Origin: Halobacteriales archaeon QH_10_67_22
GTDB lineage: Archaea; Halobacteriota; Halobacteria; Halobacteriales; Haloarculaceae
Length of the DNA stretch: 37,703 nucleotides
Direction: 5' to 3'
NCBI GenBank assembly: GCA_003021305.1
Contig: PXQN01000003.1
Span: 40,164 to 77,866 of the forward strand
Under the pieces are notes generated by a model that was not told where the DNA came from, ran no database searches, and was given only the letters and a program-made list of their open reading frames with translations. Position 1 is the first letter of the stretch. The number at the start of each line of letters is the position of its first letter. Shown here one piece after another: positions 8,164 through 17,421 of this stretch. The position numbers were made by a program, and so were the translations under genes.

Positions 8164-8742
8164 ATGAGCCTCGATACTGTCGTAGAGGACATCCGGGACG
8201 AGGCCCGCGCGCGTGCAGGGGAGATCGAGAACGAGGCCGAACAGGAGGCCGAGGAGATCCTCGCGGCGGCCGAGGCCGACGCCGAGACCATCCACGAGGA
8301 ACGCGAGCGGGAGGTCGAGGCCACCATCGACCAGGAGCGCGAGCAGAAGCTCTCGAGCGCGAAACTCGAGGCCAAGCAGGCACGCCTGGAGGCACGCCGC
8401 GACGCCCTCGAGGACGTCCGCGGGGCCGTCGAGGACGAACTCGGCAGTCTGGACGGGGACAGGCGCGAGGAGCTGACCCGGGCGTTGCTCGACGCTGCGA
8501 GCGCGGAGTTCGACGACGACGAGACCGTCAGTGTGTACGGCCGCGCAGACGACGAGGAGTTGCTCACGAAACTGGCCGGCGAGCACGGCTTCGAGCACGC
8601 GGGCGAGCGCGACTGTCTGGGTGGTGTCGTCGTCGAGAGCGAACAGTCCCGCGTCAGGGTGAACAACACGTTCGACTCGCTGCTCGAGGACGTCTGGGAG
8701 GACAACCTCAGGGAGATAAGCGACCGCCTGTTCCAAGAATGA
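8164..8742 (+). CDS. atpE: A-type ATP synthase subunit E (peripheral stalk)
   Basis: 192 residues. An N-terminal coiled coil (about 1-100, EARARAGEIENEAEQEAEE) is followed by a small globular domain (about 105-190) with EHGFEHAGERDCLGGVVVES and a C-terminal segment RVNNTFDSLLEDVWEDNLREI typical of subunit E. It pairs with subunit H and caps the A3B3 head. The start is 18 bases after atpK; the stop overlaps the atpC start (ATGA). Confidence 0.94.
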   Translation: MSLDTVVEDIRDEARARAGEIENEAEQEAEEILAAAEADAETIHEEREREVEATIDQEREQKLSSAKLEAKQARLEARRDALEDVRGAVEDELGSLDGDRREELTRALLDAASAEFDDDETVSVYGRADDEELLTKLAGEHGFEHAGERDCLGGVVVESEQSRVRVNNTFDSLLEDVWEDNLREISDRLFQE

Positions 8743-9797
8743 GTGCGCCCGCCTACGAAACCAGCAACTACGAGTACGTCAACGCCCGGGTGCGGTCCCG
8801 GCGTGCGTCGCTGTTCGACGACGACGACTACCGGAAACTGGTTCGGATGGGGACGGGCGAGATCGCCCGTTACATGGAGGAGACCGAGTACGAGGCCGAG
8901 ATGAACCGGCTGGCCTCGCGCTACTCCGGGGTCGACCTCATCGAGTACGCACTGAACCAGAACCTGGCGAAACACTTCGAGGACCTGTTGCGCTGGTCGG
9001 AGGGGCGGCTGTACGACTACGTCGCGCGGTACCTGCGGAAGTTCGACGCCTGGAACGTCAAGACCGCACTCCGTGGGGTCTACACTGACGCCAGCACGTC
9101 CGACGTCGAGGACGACTTCATCCGCGCCGGCGAGTTCTCGGGTGCGTCGCTCGACGAGTTGGTCGAGGCCGACAGCGTCGAGGAGGTGGTCGAGGCCCTC
9201 GAGGAGACGATCTTCGGCGACCCGCTCCGGGCGGCGATGGACGATTACGAGGACACCGGCCTGCTCGTCCCGCTGGAGAACGCGGTCGACCGGACGTTCT
9301 ACGAGACGCTCATCGAGGGGTTGCCCGCAAACCCCGACAGGCCGACCGAGCTGTACGTCCAGTTCCTGCGGGCCGAGATCGATTTCCGGAACGTACGGAA
9401 CGCGTTGCGGCTGGCCCGCACCGCGACCGACATGGACCCGGCCGAGTACTTCATCGAGGGTGGCCGCCTGTTCGACCGGGACGAGCTCCGCGGGCTCGTC
9501 GCCGACGAGGCCCAGCTCGTCGAACATATCCGCGAGAGCACGTACGGCGACGACCTGGCGGACGCGCTGCGCGTCCTCGAGGACGCCGAGACGCTCATCG
9601 GGTTCGAGCACGCCCTCGAGGTCGCACTGCTGGAGTACGCCGGGACGCTGTCGAACCGGTATCCGCTGTCGGTCACGCCGGTGCTGTCGTACGTCCTCGC
9701 GAAAGAACGCGAGGTCGAGAACGTCCGCGCCATCGCGCGGGGACGCGAGGCCGACCTCTCGCCCGAGGAGATACAGGAGGAACTGGTGGTACGATGA
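8739..9797 (+). CDS. atpC: A-type ATP synthase subunit C (central stalk to ring adaptor)
   Basis: 352 residues from the ATG at 8739; the ORF-track entry begins 550 codons too early. It starts MSAPAYETSNYEYVNARVRSR and is helix-rich throughout, as in the V-ATPase d / archaeal C family (pattern NARVRSR near the start, NVRNALRLARTATDM around residue 220). Subunit C is the funnel that couples the K ring to the D/F central axle. ATGA overlap upstream with atpE and downstream with atpF points to coupled translation and fixed stoichiometry. Confidence 0.94.
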   Translation: MSAPAYETSNYEYVNARVRSRRASLFDDDDYRKLVRMGTGEIARYMEETEYEAEMNRLASRYSGVDLIEYALNQNLAKHFEDLLRWSEGRLYDYVARYLRKFDAWNVKTALRGVYTDASTSDVEDDFIRAGEFSGASLDELVEADSVEEVVEALEETIFGDPLRAAMDDYEDTGLLVPLENAVDRTFYETLIEGLPANPDRPTELYVQFLRAEIDFRNVRNALRLARTATDMDPAEYFIEGGRLFDRDELRGLVADEAQLVEHIRESTYGDDLADALRVLEDAETLIGFEHALEVALLEYAGTLSNRYPLSVTPVLSYVLAKEREVENVRAIARGREADLSPEEIQEELVVR

Positions 9798-10117
9798 GCC
9801 AGGAGATCGCCGTCGTCGGCAGTCCGGAGTTCACGACCGGCTTTCGCCTGGCGGGCGTCCGCCGGTTCGAGAACGTCGCCGACGACGACAAGGACGAACA
9901 GCTCGACGAGGCCGTCCGGGAGACGCTTGCCGACGACGGCGTCGGCATCGTCGTGATGCACGACGAGGACCTGTCGCATCTCTCCCGGGACGTGCGGTCC
10001 GACGTCGAAACGAGCGTGGAGCCGGTGGTCGTCACCCTCGGCGGCGAGGGCGGGTCCAGCGGGCTCCGCGAGCAGATCAAACGCGCCATCGGCATCGACC
10101 TGATGGAAGAGGACTAA
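9794..10117 (+). CDS. atpF: A-type ATP synthase subunit F (central stalk)
   Basis: 107 residues, with the compact Rossmann-like fold of subunit [23 protein letters not shown] at the N-terminus, [14 protein letters not shown] centrally, and a C-terminal helix [13 protein letters not shown]. It binds subunit D in the rotating axle. It overlaps atpC by four bases and is one base from atpA. Confidence 0.94.
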   Translation: MSQEIAVVGSPEFTTGFRLAGVRRFENVADDDKDEQLDEAVRETLADDGVGIVVMHDEDLSHLSRDVRSDVETSVEPVVVTLGGEGGSSGLREQIKRAIGIDLMEED

Positions 10118-10118
10118 C

Positions 10119-11885
10119 ATGAGTCAAGCAACTGATACAACTGTGCGCGAGGACGGCGTCATCGACAGCGTCTCGGGGCCGGTCGTCACGGCCAGGGACC
10201 TGGACGCGAAGATGAACGACGTCGTCTACGTCGGCGAGGAAGGTCTGATGGGCGAGGTCATCGAGATCGAAGGCAACATCACGACGATCCAGGTGTACGA
10301 GGAGACCTCGGGGGTCTCCCCGGGCGAACCCGTCGAGAGCACGGGCGCGCCCCTCTCGGTGGACCTGGGTCCGGGCATGCTCGACTCCATCTACGACGGC
10401 GTCCAGCGCCCGCTGGACGTCTTAGAAGAGAAGATGGGGTCGGCGTTCCTGGACCGGGGCGTCGACGCGCCGGGGATCGACCTGGAGAAGACCTGGGAGT
10501 TCGAACCCGAGGTTTCCGAGGGCGACGCGGTCGAACCCGGCGACGTCGTCGGTAGCGTCCCGGAGACGCCGAGTATCGACCACAAGGTGATGGTCCCGCC
10601 CGGCTCCGAGGGCGGGGAGGTCACCGCGGTCGAGTCGGGCGAACTCACCGTCGAGGAGGCGGTGGTCGAACTCGACTCGGGCGAGGAGATACAGATGCGC
10701 CAGGAGTGGCCGGTCCGCCAGGAACGGCCCACCGTCGACAAGCAGACGCCGACCGAACCGCTCACGTCGGGCCAGCGCATCCTCGACGGGCTGTTCCCCC
10801 TCGCGAAGGGCGGGACGGCCGCCATCCCCGGCCCCTTCGGGTCGGGCAAGACCGTCACCCAGCAGTCGCTGGCCAAGTTCGCCGACGCCGACATCGTCGT
10901 CTACATCGGCTGTGGCGAGCGTGGCAACGAGATGACCGAGGTGATCGAGGACTTCCCCGAACTGCCCGACCCACAGACCGGCAACGCGCTGATGGCCCGG
11001 ACCTGCCTCATCGCCAACACGTCGAACATGCCCGTCGCCGCCCGCGAGTCCTGCGTGTACACGGGGATCACCATCGCGGAGTACTACCGCGACATGGGCT
11101 ACGACGTGGCGCTGATGGCCGACTCGACGTCGCGGTGGGCCGAGGCGATGCGGGAAATTTCGAGCCGACTCGAGGAGATGCCCGGCGAGGAGGGCTACCC
11201 CGCGTACCTGGCCGCGCGCCTGTCGGCCTTCTACGAGCGGGCCGGCTACTTCGAGAACATCAACGGGACCGAAGGGTCGATTTCGGTGATCGGCGCGGTC
11301 AGCCCCCCCGGCGGTGACTTCTCGGAGCCGGTGACCCAGAACACGCTGCGTATCGTCAAGACGTTCTGGGCGCTGGACTCGGATCTCGCCGAGCGGCGTC
11401 ACTTCCCGGCGATCAACTGGAACGAGTCGTACTCGCTGTACCGGGACCAGCTGGACCCGTGGTTCGAGGACAACGTCGCCGACGACTGGTCCGAGCAGCG
11501 CCAGTGGGCCATCGACGTCTTGGACGAGGACGGCGAACTCCAGGAGGTCGTCCAGCTGGTCGGCAAGGACGCCCTGCCCGAAGACCAGCAGCTCACCCTG
11601 GAGATCGCCCGCTACCTCAAGGAGGCGTGGCTCCAGCAGAACGCCCTCCACGACGTCGACCGCTACTGTCCGCCCGAGAAGACCTACCGCATCCTGGGCG
11701 CGATCAAGACGCTGAACGACGAGGCCTTCGACGCGCTGGACGCGGGCGTTCCGATCGAGGAGATCACCGACATCGACGCCGCGCCCCGGCTCAACCGCAT
11801 CGGGACGACGCCCGACGACGAGGTCGAGGAGTTCGTCGATGACCTCGAAAGCGAGATCGCAGAGCAACTGCGCTCACTGTACTAA
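10119..11885 (+). CDS. atpA: A-type ATP synthase catalytic subunit A
   Basis: 588 residues. The Walker A motif GPFGSGKT at about 238-245 and the family's long non-homologous insertion (about 120-200) identify the catalytic A subunit. Further family landmarks: [31 protein letters not shown] (Walker B region) and [15 protein letters not shown]. Three copies alternate with B in the A1 head and make or hydrolyse ATP. No intein is present, although archaeal A subunits sometimes carry one at the P-loop. Starts one base after atpF. Confidence 0.98.
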   Translation: MSQATDTTVREDGVIDSVSGPVVTARDLDAKMNDVVYVGEEGLMGEVIEIEGNITTIQVYEETSGVSPGEPVESTGAPLSVDLGPGMLDSIYDGVQRPLDVLEEKMGSAFLDRGVDAPGIDLEKTWEFEPEVSEGDAVEPGDVVGSVPETPSIDHKVMVPPGSEGGEVTAVESGELTVEEAVVELDSGEEIQMRQEWPVRQERPTVDKQTPTEPLTSGQRILDGLFPLAKGGTAAIPGPFGSGKTVTQQSLAKFADADIVVYIGCGERGNEMTEVIEDFPELPDPQTGNALMARTCLIANTSNMPVAARESCVYTGITIAEYYRDMGYDVALMADSTSRWAEAMREISSRLEEMPGEEGYPAYLAARLSAFYERAGYFENINGTEGSISVIGAVSPPGGDFSEPVTQNTLRIVKTFWALDSDLAERRHFPAINWNESYSLYRDQLDPWFEDNVADDWSEQRQWAIDVLDEDGELQEVVQLVGKDALPEDQQLTLEIARYLKEAWLQQNALHDVDRYCPPEKTYRILGAIKTLNDEAFDALDAGVPIEEITDIDAAPRLNRIGTTPDDEVEEFVDDLESEIAEQLRSLY

Positions 11886-11887
11886 CA

Positions 11888-13294
11888 ATGAAAGAGTACC
11901 AGACAATCACGGAGATAAGCGGGCCGCTGGTGTTCGTCGAGACCGACGAACCCATCGGCTACGACGAGATCGTCGAGATCGAGACCGCCGACGGCCAGAA
12001 GCGCCGCGGGCAGGTGCTCGACAGCGCCGCCGACCACGTCGCAATCCAGGTGTTCGAGGGCACCGAGGGTATCGACCGCGACTCCTCGGTCACGTTCCTC
12101 GGCGAGACGATGAAGATGCCCGTCACCGAGGACCTGCTCGGCAGAGTCCTGGACGGGTCGGGCAACCCCATCGACGACGGGCCCGACATCGTCCCCGACG
12201 ACCGCCGGGACATCGTCGGCGAGGCCATCAACCCCGTCTCCCGGGAGTACCCCGAGGACTTCATCCAGACCGGCGTCTCTGCCATCGACGGCATGAACAC
12301 GCTGGTCCGGGGGCAGAAACTGCCCATCTTCTCGGGGTCGGGACTCCCCCACAACGACCTGGCGTTACAGATCGCACGCCAGGCCGCAGTCCCCGAGGAG
12401 GAGGAAGGCGGCGAGGGCTCGGAGTTTGCAGTGATCTTCGGCGCGATGGGGATCACCGCCGAGGAGGCAAACGAGTTCATGGACGACTTCGAGCGCACCG
12501 GTGCGCTGGAGCGGTCGGTCGTCTTCATGAACCTCGCGAACGACCCCGCAGTCGAGCGGACGATCACGCCGCGGCTGGCGCTGACGACCGCCGAGTACCT
12601 CGCGTTCGACGAGGGGTATCACGTGCTGGTCATCCTGACAGACATGACCAACTACTGTGAGGCGCTGCGCGAGATCGGCGCCGCACGCGAGGAGGTGCCC
12701 GGCCGACGCGGCTATCCGGGCTACATGTACACCGACCTCGCACAGCTGTACGAGCGCGCGGGTCGCATCCGTGGCCAGGACGGGTCTATCACCCAGATCC
12801 CCATCCTGACGATGCCCAGCGACGACATCACCCACCCGATCCCGGACCTGACGGGGTACATCACGGAGGGACAGATCCTCGTCGACCGGGACCTCAACAG
12901 CCAGGGGGTTCAGCCGCCGGTCAACGTCCTGCCGAGCCTCTCGCGGCTGATGGACGACGGGATCGGCGAGGGGCTGACCCGTGGCGACCACGGCGGCGTC
13001 TCCGACCAGCTGTACGCCGCCTACGCCGAGGGCGAGGACCTGCGGGACCTCGTGAACATCGTCGGCCGCGAGGCCCTCTCCGAACGGGACAACAAGTACC
13101 TCGACTTCGCCGAGGCGTTCGAGGAGACGTTCGTCGAACAGGGGTACGACACCAACCGCGACATCGAGGACACCCTCGAGATCGGCTGGGACCTCCTCTC
13201 GATGCTCCCGAAGGCCGAACTCAACCGCGTCGACGAGGACTACATCGAGCAGTACTACGTCGAAGACGTCGAAGCCGAAGTCACCGCCGACTGA
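11888..13294 (+). CDS. atpB: A-type ATP synthase regulatory subunit B
   Basis: 468 residues. The P-loop position is degenerate ([11 protein letters not shown] instead of GxxGxGKT), the mark of the non-catalytic B subunit. Other landmarks are [41 protein letters not shown] and [14 protein letters not shown]. It provides the arginine-bearing interface to subunit A. It starts two bases after atpA. It is the last gene of the contiguous atp operon: the next co-oriented gene is the bat-like regulator, and atpD is about 6 kb away. Confidence 0.98.
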   Translation: MKEYQTITEISGPLVFVETDEPIGYDEIVEIETADGQKRRGQVLDSAADHVAIQVFEGTEGIDRDSSVTFLGETMKMPVTEDLLGRVLDGSGNPIDDGPDIVPDDRRDIVGEAINPVSREYPEDFIQTGVSAIDGMNTLVRGQKLPIFSGSGLPHNDLALQIARQAAVPEEEEGGEGSEFAVIFGAMGITAEEANEFMDDFERTGALERSVVFMNLANDPAVERTITPRLALTTAEYLAFDEGYHVLVILTDMTNYCEALREIGAAREEVPGRRGYPGYMYTDLAQLYERAGRIRGQDGSITQIPILTMPSDDITHPIPDLTGYITEGQILVDRDLNSQGVQPPVNVLPSLSRLMDDGIGEGLTRGDHGGVSDQLYAAYAEGEDLRDLVNIVGREALSERDNKYLDFAEAFEETFVEQGYDTNRDIEDTLEIGWDLLSMLPKAELNRVDEDYIEQYYVEDVEAEVTAD

Positions 13295-13295
13295 C

Positions 13296-13328
13296 GCGAG
13301 CCGTCTTCTACCGGGCCGACTCGCTTTT
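13296..13328 (+). terminator. Possible terminator after atpB
   Basis: Directly after the atpB stop, GCGAG (13296-13300) can pair with CTCGC (13320-13324), followed at once by TTTT. The stem is short and haloarchaeal termination often depends only on T tracts, so this is a modest candidate. It would separate atpHIKECFAB from the rhodopsin block. Confidence 0.35.
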
Positions 13329-13492
13329 CGTCGGTCCGACCTGCTCTCTTCGGTCGTGCGACCCCCGTGTCGATGAGCCGCCCCGCGGTACACCCGGCTT
13401 ACCGCAATCTGTCGTCGGAACGTCACGGTTCCGCCCGGGCCGCCACGGGAGCACAGTATCCGATCACTACTCCCGGGTGTGTGGAAACGCTC

Positions 13493-15601
13493 ATGAGTCG
13501 TCCGGGACAAGGATCGGGCATGACGGTATCGAGCAGCGGACGGTCCGGACGTGTTCTCTACGTCGACCCGGACGACGATGCGGCCGGGCCAGTGCTGGAC
13601 GTGCTCGGGCAGGCAGCCTTCGCCGTCGAGCACGTTCGGGACGCAGCGACGGCCCGCGAGCGGCTGAACGACGGGTTCGACTGCGTCGTCAGCACACAGG
13701 ATCTACCCGACGGGACGGGGCTGGACCTGCTCGGGACGGTCCGCGAGGCCGACGACGAGTTCCCGTTCGTCCTCTTTCCCGACGAGGGCGACGAACGCCT
13801 GGCCAGCGAGGCCATCTCGGTGGGCGTCAGCGACTACGTCCCCCGCGAGCCGGTCCCGAAACAGCGGCTGGCACTGGTCGACGCCGTCGAGCGCGTCGTC
13901 TTCGGGAGCCCCGAGTTCCCCGCGGTGAGCGAACAGCTCAAAGACCGGGCCATGGACGAGGCGCCGGTCGGGATCACCATCGCCGACGCCTCGCGCCGGG
14001 ACATGCCGCTCATCTACGTCAACGACGCCTTCGAGGAGCTGACCGAGTACACGGAGGCCGACTCGCTGGCGCGCAACTGCTCGTTCCTGCAGGGCGACGA
14101 CAGCGACCGCGCTGCTGTCGCGGAGATGTCGCGGGCGCTGGGCGCCGGCGACCCCGTCTCCGTCGAGATCAAAAACTACACCAAATCCGGTGAGCCGTTC
14201 TGGAACCGGGTCGACATCGCACCCGTCCACGAGGACGGCGAACTGACACACTACGTCGGCTTCCAGCTGGACGTGACCGAACGCGTCGAGGCCGAACGCG
14301 AGGCCAGACGCCAGGCCGAGAAAGCCCGCGCCGAGCGCGAGACCGTCGAGGCACTGCTGGCCCGCCTGGACGGGCTGGTCACCGACGTGACCAGCGGCCT
14401 GCTGGGTGCGGGCACGCGGTCGGCGGTCGAGGCAGCCGTCTGTGATCGCCTGGTCGAGACCGAGGAGCACGCCGTCGCCTGGATCGGCGACAGCGACCCC
14501 GCGACCGACACCATAACGCCGAGCACCTGGGCCGGCGGTGACGACCCCGAGGGGTTCGCGGTCGACCTGGACGACGGCGGTCCCGTCGCCCGGGCCGTCG
14601 AAACCGGTGAGTTACAGGTCGTCGCTGCCGACGGCGACGGCGAGTCCGAGCGTGAGCACGAACGCGAGACCGGCGCTGCCGTCGACCGCTCGGCCGACGG
14701 CGGCACGGTGGCGGCCGACGAGGCGAGGAGGGGCGTACTGGCCGAGTACGCCGACGTCGTCGGCGAGGAGGTCGCGGCGGTCGCAGCACTACCCCTGCAG
14801 TACGGCGATGTGGGGTACGGCGTCCTCGTGGTCGCGTTGCGGGCCGGCGCGCGACTGAGCCAGCCCGAGCGGCGTGTCCTCTCGGCGGTCGGCACGTCGA
14901 CGGCGATGGCGCTCCACGACCTGACGAGCCAGCGACTGCTCGCCTCCGACGACGTGATCGAGCTCGAGTTCGCCCTGAACGGCTCCGAGCCCTTCTTCGT
15001 CGGCCTGTCGGGGGTACTGGGCGCGTCGTTCGGCCACGTCGGGACGGTCGCCCGCGACGACGGCCCGACGACGCTGTTTTTCGAGAGCGACGCCGACCCG
15101 GACGCGGTCACGGCTACACTTGAGGACCGCGGCGACGGGACGACCGTCACGGCCGTGACGACCGTCGACGACCGCTCGATACTGGAGTTCGTCGTCGAGT
15201 CCTCGCCACTCTTTGACCTGCTGAGCGACCGCGGCGGGCGCGTCACCGACATGCACGCGGCGGGCGGCGCCGGGCAGTTGACGCTCGAACTCCCGCCCGA
15301 AGCCCAGCCGCGTGAAGTCGTCGAGACCATCGAGGAGGCGATCCCGGGCGCGGACCTGACCGCGTACCGCGAACACGAACGACCGGCCGAGACGCGCCAG
15401 GACGTCCGGACCCGCATCGACGAGCGCCTCACCGACCGCCAGGAGACCGCGCTCCAGACCGCCATCGTCGGCGGCTTCTTCGAGTGGCCCCGCGATTCGA
15501 CCGGCGAGGAACTCGCCACCACCATGGACATCGGCCGCTCGACGTTCCACCAGCACCTCCGTGCCGCCCAGCGCAAAGTGTTCGAGGAACTGTACGGCTG
15601 A
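13493..15601 (+). CDS. bat: Bat-type regulator with degenerate receiver, LOV-like PAS, GAF and HTH domains
   Basis: 702 residues from the ATG at 13493; ATG 13520 (MTVSSSGRSG) is an equally fair start, ATG 13367 unlikely. Domains: receiver-like (20-125), PAS (150-265), coiled linker, GAF-like (about 290-475), Bat-associated domain (about 485-625), HTH_10 (645-700, DRQETALQTAIVGGFFEWP). The receiver lacks its phosphoacceptor: Thr68 stands where Asp is expected (VVSTQDLPDG), and Arg118 replaces the conserved Lys. The PAS carries LOV hallmarks: RNCSFLQG with Cys196, KNYT (Asn228), FWN (Asn238) and VGFQLDVTE (Gln258). Bat is the known activator of bop and carotenoid genes. Direct light sensing via flavin is inference from these residues. 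The gene lies 198 bases after atpB and 150 before bop. Confidence 0.9.
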   Translation: MSRPGQGSGMTVSSSGRSGRVLYVDPDDDAAGPVLDVLGQAAFAVEHVRDAATARERLNDGFDCVVSTQDLPDGTGLDLLGTVREADDEFPFVLFPDEGDERLASEAISVGVSDYVPREPVPKQRLALVDAVERVVFGSPEFPAVSEQLKDRAMDEAPVGITIADASRRDMPLIYVNDAFEELTEYTEADSLARNCSFLQGDDSDRAAVAEMSRALGAGDPVSVEIKNYTKSGEPFWNRVDIAPVHEDGELTHYVGFQLDVTERVEAEREARRQAEKARAERETVEALLARLDGLVTDVTSGLLGAGTRSAVEAAVCDRLVETEEHAVAWIGDSDPATDTITPSTWAGGDDPEGFAVDLDDGGPVARAVETGELQVVAADGDGESEREHERETGAAVDRSADGGTVAADEARRGVLAEYADVVGEEVAAVAALPLQYGDVGYGVLVVALRAGARLSQPERRVLSAVGTSTAMALHDLTSQRLLASDDVIELEFALNGSEPFFVGLSGVLGASFGHVGTVARDDGPTTLFFESDADPDAVTATLEDRGDGTTVTAVTTVDDRSILEFVVESSPLFDLLSDRGGRVTDMHAAGGAGQLTLELPPEAQPREVVETIEEAIPGADLTAYREHERPAETRQDVRTRIDERLTDRQETALQTAIVGGFFEWPRDSTGEELATTMDIGRSTFHQHLRAAQRKVFEELYG

Positions 15602-15693
15602 TTTCGGTCGCGACAACTTTTGCGCCGCCGCTCTCGGCACAGAACAGCCGTTAGAGAGATTCTGTGGCTCTAGACCGCCAGATTCCGGTCCGA

Positions 15694-15708
15694 TTCCAAC
15701 TAGTTCGG
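15694..15708 (+). promoter_or_regulatory. Bat-type upstream activator sequence of bop
   Basis: TTCCAACTAGTTCGG matches 13 of 15 positions of the haloarchaeal bop-regulon UAS as I recall it (ACCnnactagTTnGG), with the core ACTAGT palindrome intact. Its centre lies about 20 bases before the TATA box and about 47 before the predicted transcription start, close to the spacing in Halobacterium. The only such site I found in the window. It implies control by the adjacent Bat-type protein. Confidence 0.7.
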
Positions 15709-15715
15709 TACTAAT

Positions 15716-15726
15716 CTTTTATTATC
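15716..15726 (+). promoter_or_regulatory. TATA box of bop
   Basis: CTTTTATTATC, centred about 31 bases before the bop ATG, predicting a start site only a few bases upstream of the codon, as for classical bop. It lies directly downstream of the UAS. Confidence 0.6.
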
Positions 15727-15751
15727 AAAGCACCAATGTAGAAATGTAGTC

Positions 15752-16510
15752 ATGCCACAACCAGGAAGCGAAAGCATTTGGCTATGGATAGGCACCGCAG
15801 GAATGTTCCTCGGCATGTTGTACTTCATCGCGACAGGCTGGGGCGAGGACGACGAGAAACGCCAGGAGTTTTTCATCGTCACCATATTCATCGCCGCCAT
15901 CGCGTTCTCGAATTACCTCGCGATGGCGCTCGGGTTCGGGCTCACAACGGTGTCGGTGGGGGGTGAAGAGCTCCCCATCTACTGGGCCAGGTACACCGAC
16001 TGGTTCTTCACGACGCCGCTGTTGCTGATCGACCTCGGGCTGCTGGCGGGCGCGAACCGCAACCAGCTCTCCGCGCTGGTCGGCCTGGACGCGCTGATGA
16101 TCGGTACCGGCGCAGTCGCGACGCTGGCCGGCGGCGGCTTCGCCGTGTTCGGCCTCGGTGACGGCGCACGCCGCCTCATCTGGTGGGGCGTCAGCACGGG
16201 CTTCCTGCTCGTCCTGCTGTACTTCCTGTTCGGCACGCTGAGCCAGCAGGCACAGGCGCTGTCCAGCGAGGTCGGCTCCAAGTTCGCACAGCTGCGCAAC
16301 CTGATCGTGGTCGTCTGGCTGGTGTACCCGGCCTGGTGGCTGCTTGGGACCGAAGGGCTCCAGCTGGTCAGTCTCTCTATCGAGACGGCCGGATTCATGG
16401 TGCTCGACCTGACCGCGAAGATCGGCTTCGGGTTCCTGTTGCTGTCGAGCCGGCAGGTGCTCGACGACGTCTCCGAGGCGTCGGCGGGCGCGACGACCAC
16501 GGCAGACTGA
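15752..16510 (+). CDS. bop: Bacteriorhodopsin-type light-driven proton pump
   Basis: 252 residues, seven membrane helices. Helix C reads [20 protein letters not shown]: Arg80, proton acceptor Asp83 and proton donor Asp94 match Arg82, Asp85 and Asp96 of Halobacterium BR. Asp113 (LDALMIGTG) matches Asp115. GTEG and SIET supply Glu201 and Glu211 of the proton-release group, and [12 protein letters not shown] gives counter-ion Asp219 and retinal-binding Lys223. The DTD pattern with Leu91 indicates a green-absorbing outward H+ pump, not a chloride pump (TSA) or sensory rhodopsin. Sequence texture resembles cruxrhodopsins. A Bat-type UAS and TATA box precede it; crtY and brp follow and would supply its retinal. 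Confidence 0.97.
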   Translation: MPQPGSESIWLWIGTAGMFLGMLYFIATGWGEDDEKRQEFFIVTIFIAAIAFSNYLAMALGFGLTTVSVGGEELPIYWARYTDWFFTTPLLLIDLGLLAGANRNQLSALVGLDALMIGTGAVATLAGGGFAVFGLGDGARRLIWWGVSTGFLLVLLYFLFGTLSQQAQALSSEVGSKFAQLRNLIVVVWLVYPAWWLLGTEGLQLVSLSIETAGFMVLDLTAKIGFGFLLLSSRQVLDDVSEASAGATTTAD

Positions 16511-16695
16511 CGACTCGCACAGCCGGGTCGTCGCACTTCGACCCCCCTTGACCGGTGAGAGCCCCTCGCCGGCGCGGGTCGACGTGACCTCCGTCGTTTT
16601 CGCCGCGTCGGGAGCACACCCCACCGTCGGTGGTGGTCTCCCGGCGCCGCGCACCGAGACGCGACCGAACACCGCCCCACGACGACAACCACCCA

Positions 16696-17421
16696 ATGTC
16701 GACGCTGACGTACCTGGCGTTTCACGCGCGGTTCGTCGTCCCGGCGCTCATCGCGCTGGCGGCGGTGGCGCGCTGTCGGCGGCCCGAGTCCGTCGACGTC
16801 CGCGTCCACGGCGTCGGCGTCGGCGTGCTCCTCGCCCTCGCCGTCGTCTACACGACGCCCTGGGACGCCACCCTCATCGAGCGGGGCGTCTGGTGGTACG
16901 GCGACGGCCGCGTCACGGGCTGGGTGTTCGGCGTCCCGGTCGGGGAGTTCCTGTTTTTCGTCCTGCAGCCGCTGCTCACGTCGCTGTGGACGCTCCAGGT
17001 CGCCGGCCCGGTCGTCGAGGGCGTCAGCCACTCCCGGCGTGACCGACTCGTCGGCGCGGCCGCCGGACTGGCGGTGAATCTCGCCGGGTTCGCGGCGCTC
17101 ACCGGGACGTCGACCATGTATCTCGGCGCCATCCTCGCGTGGGCCGGACCGATCCTGGCGCTCCAGTGGGCGGTCGGCTGGCGATACCTCCTCCGGGTAC
17201 GTCGCCGCGTCGTCCTGGCCGTCGGCGTCCCGACGGTCTACCTGTGGGTCGCCGACTGGTACGCCATCGCCGACGGCGTCTGGGTCATCTCCGGAACCCA
17301 CACGACGGGGCTGGCCGTCGCCGGCCTCCCGGTCGAGGAGATGGCCTTTTTCCTCGTGACGAACCTGTTCGTCGTCCAGGGGCTGGTCCTGTTCCGGTGG
17401 GTGGTGAGCCGATGGCGGTAG
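16696..17421 (+). CDS. crtY: Lycopene beta-cyclase, fused CrtYc-CrtYd type
   Basis: 241 residues from the ATG at 16696 (MSTLTYLAFHARFVVPAL); the ORF-track start is 22 codons upstream in unconserved sequence. Two similar halves of three to four membrane helices each carry the family motifs: VYTTPWDATLIERGVWWY and PVGEFLFFVLQP in the first, SGTHTTGLAVAGLPVEEMAFF in the second. This corresponds to the bacterial CrtYc/CrtYd heterodimer fused in one chain, as in Halobacterium crtY. It cyclises lycopene to beta-carotene in the membrane, the substrate for the next gene product. Its last 10 bases overlap brp. It begins 185 bases after bop, where I see no clear UAS, so it may be read through from bop. 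Confidence 0.92.
   Translation: MSTLTYLAFHARFVVPALIALAAVARCRRPESVDVRVHGVGVGVLLALAVVYTTPWDATLIERGVWWYGDGRVTGWVFGVPVGEFLFFVLQPLLTSLWTLQVAGPVVEGVSHSRRDRLVGAAAGLAVNLAGFAALTGTSTMYLGAILAWAGPILALQWAVGWRYLLRVRRRVVLAVGVPTVYLWVADWYAIADGVWVISGTHTTGLAVAGLPVEEMAFFLVTNLFVVQGLVLFRWVVSRWR

Noticed and set aside
15752-16510. Halorhodopsin or sensory rhodopsin
   Set aside because: Helix C has Asp, Thr, Asp at the pump positions and both proton-release glutamates are present; no transducer gene is adjacent.
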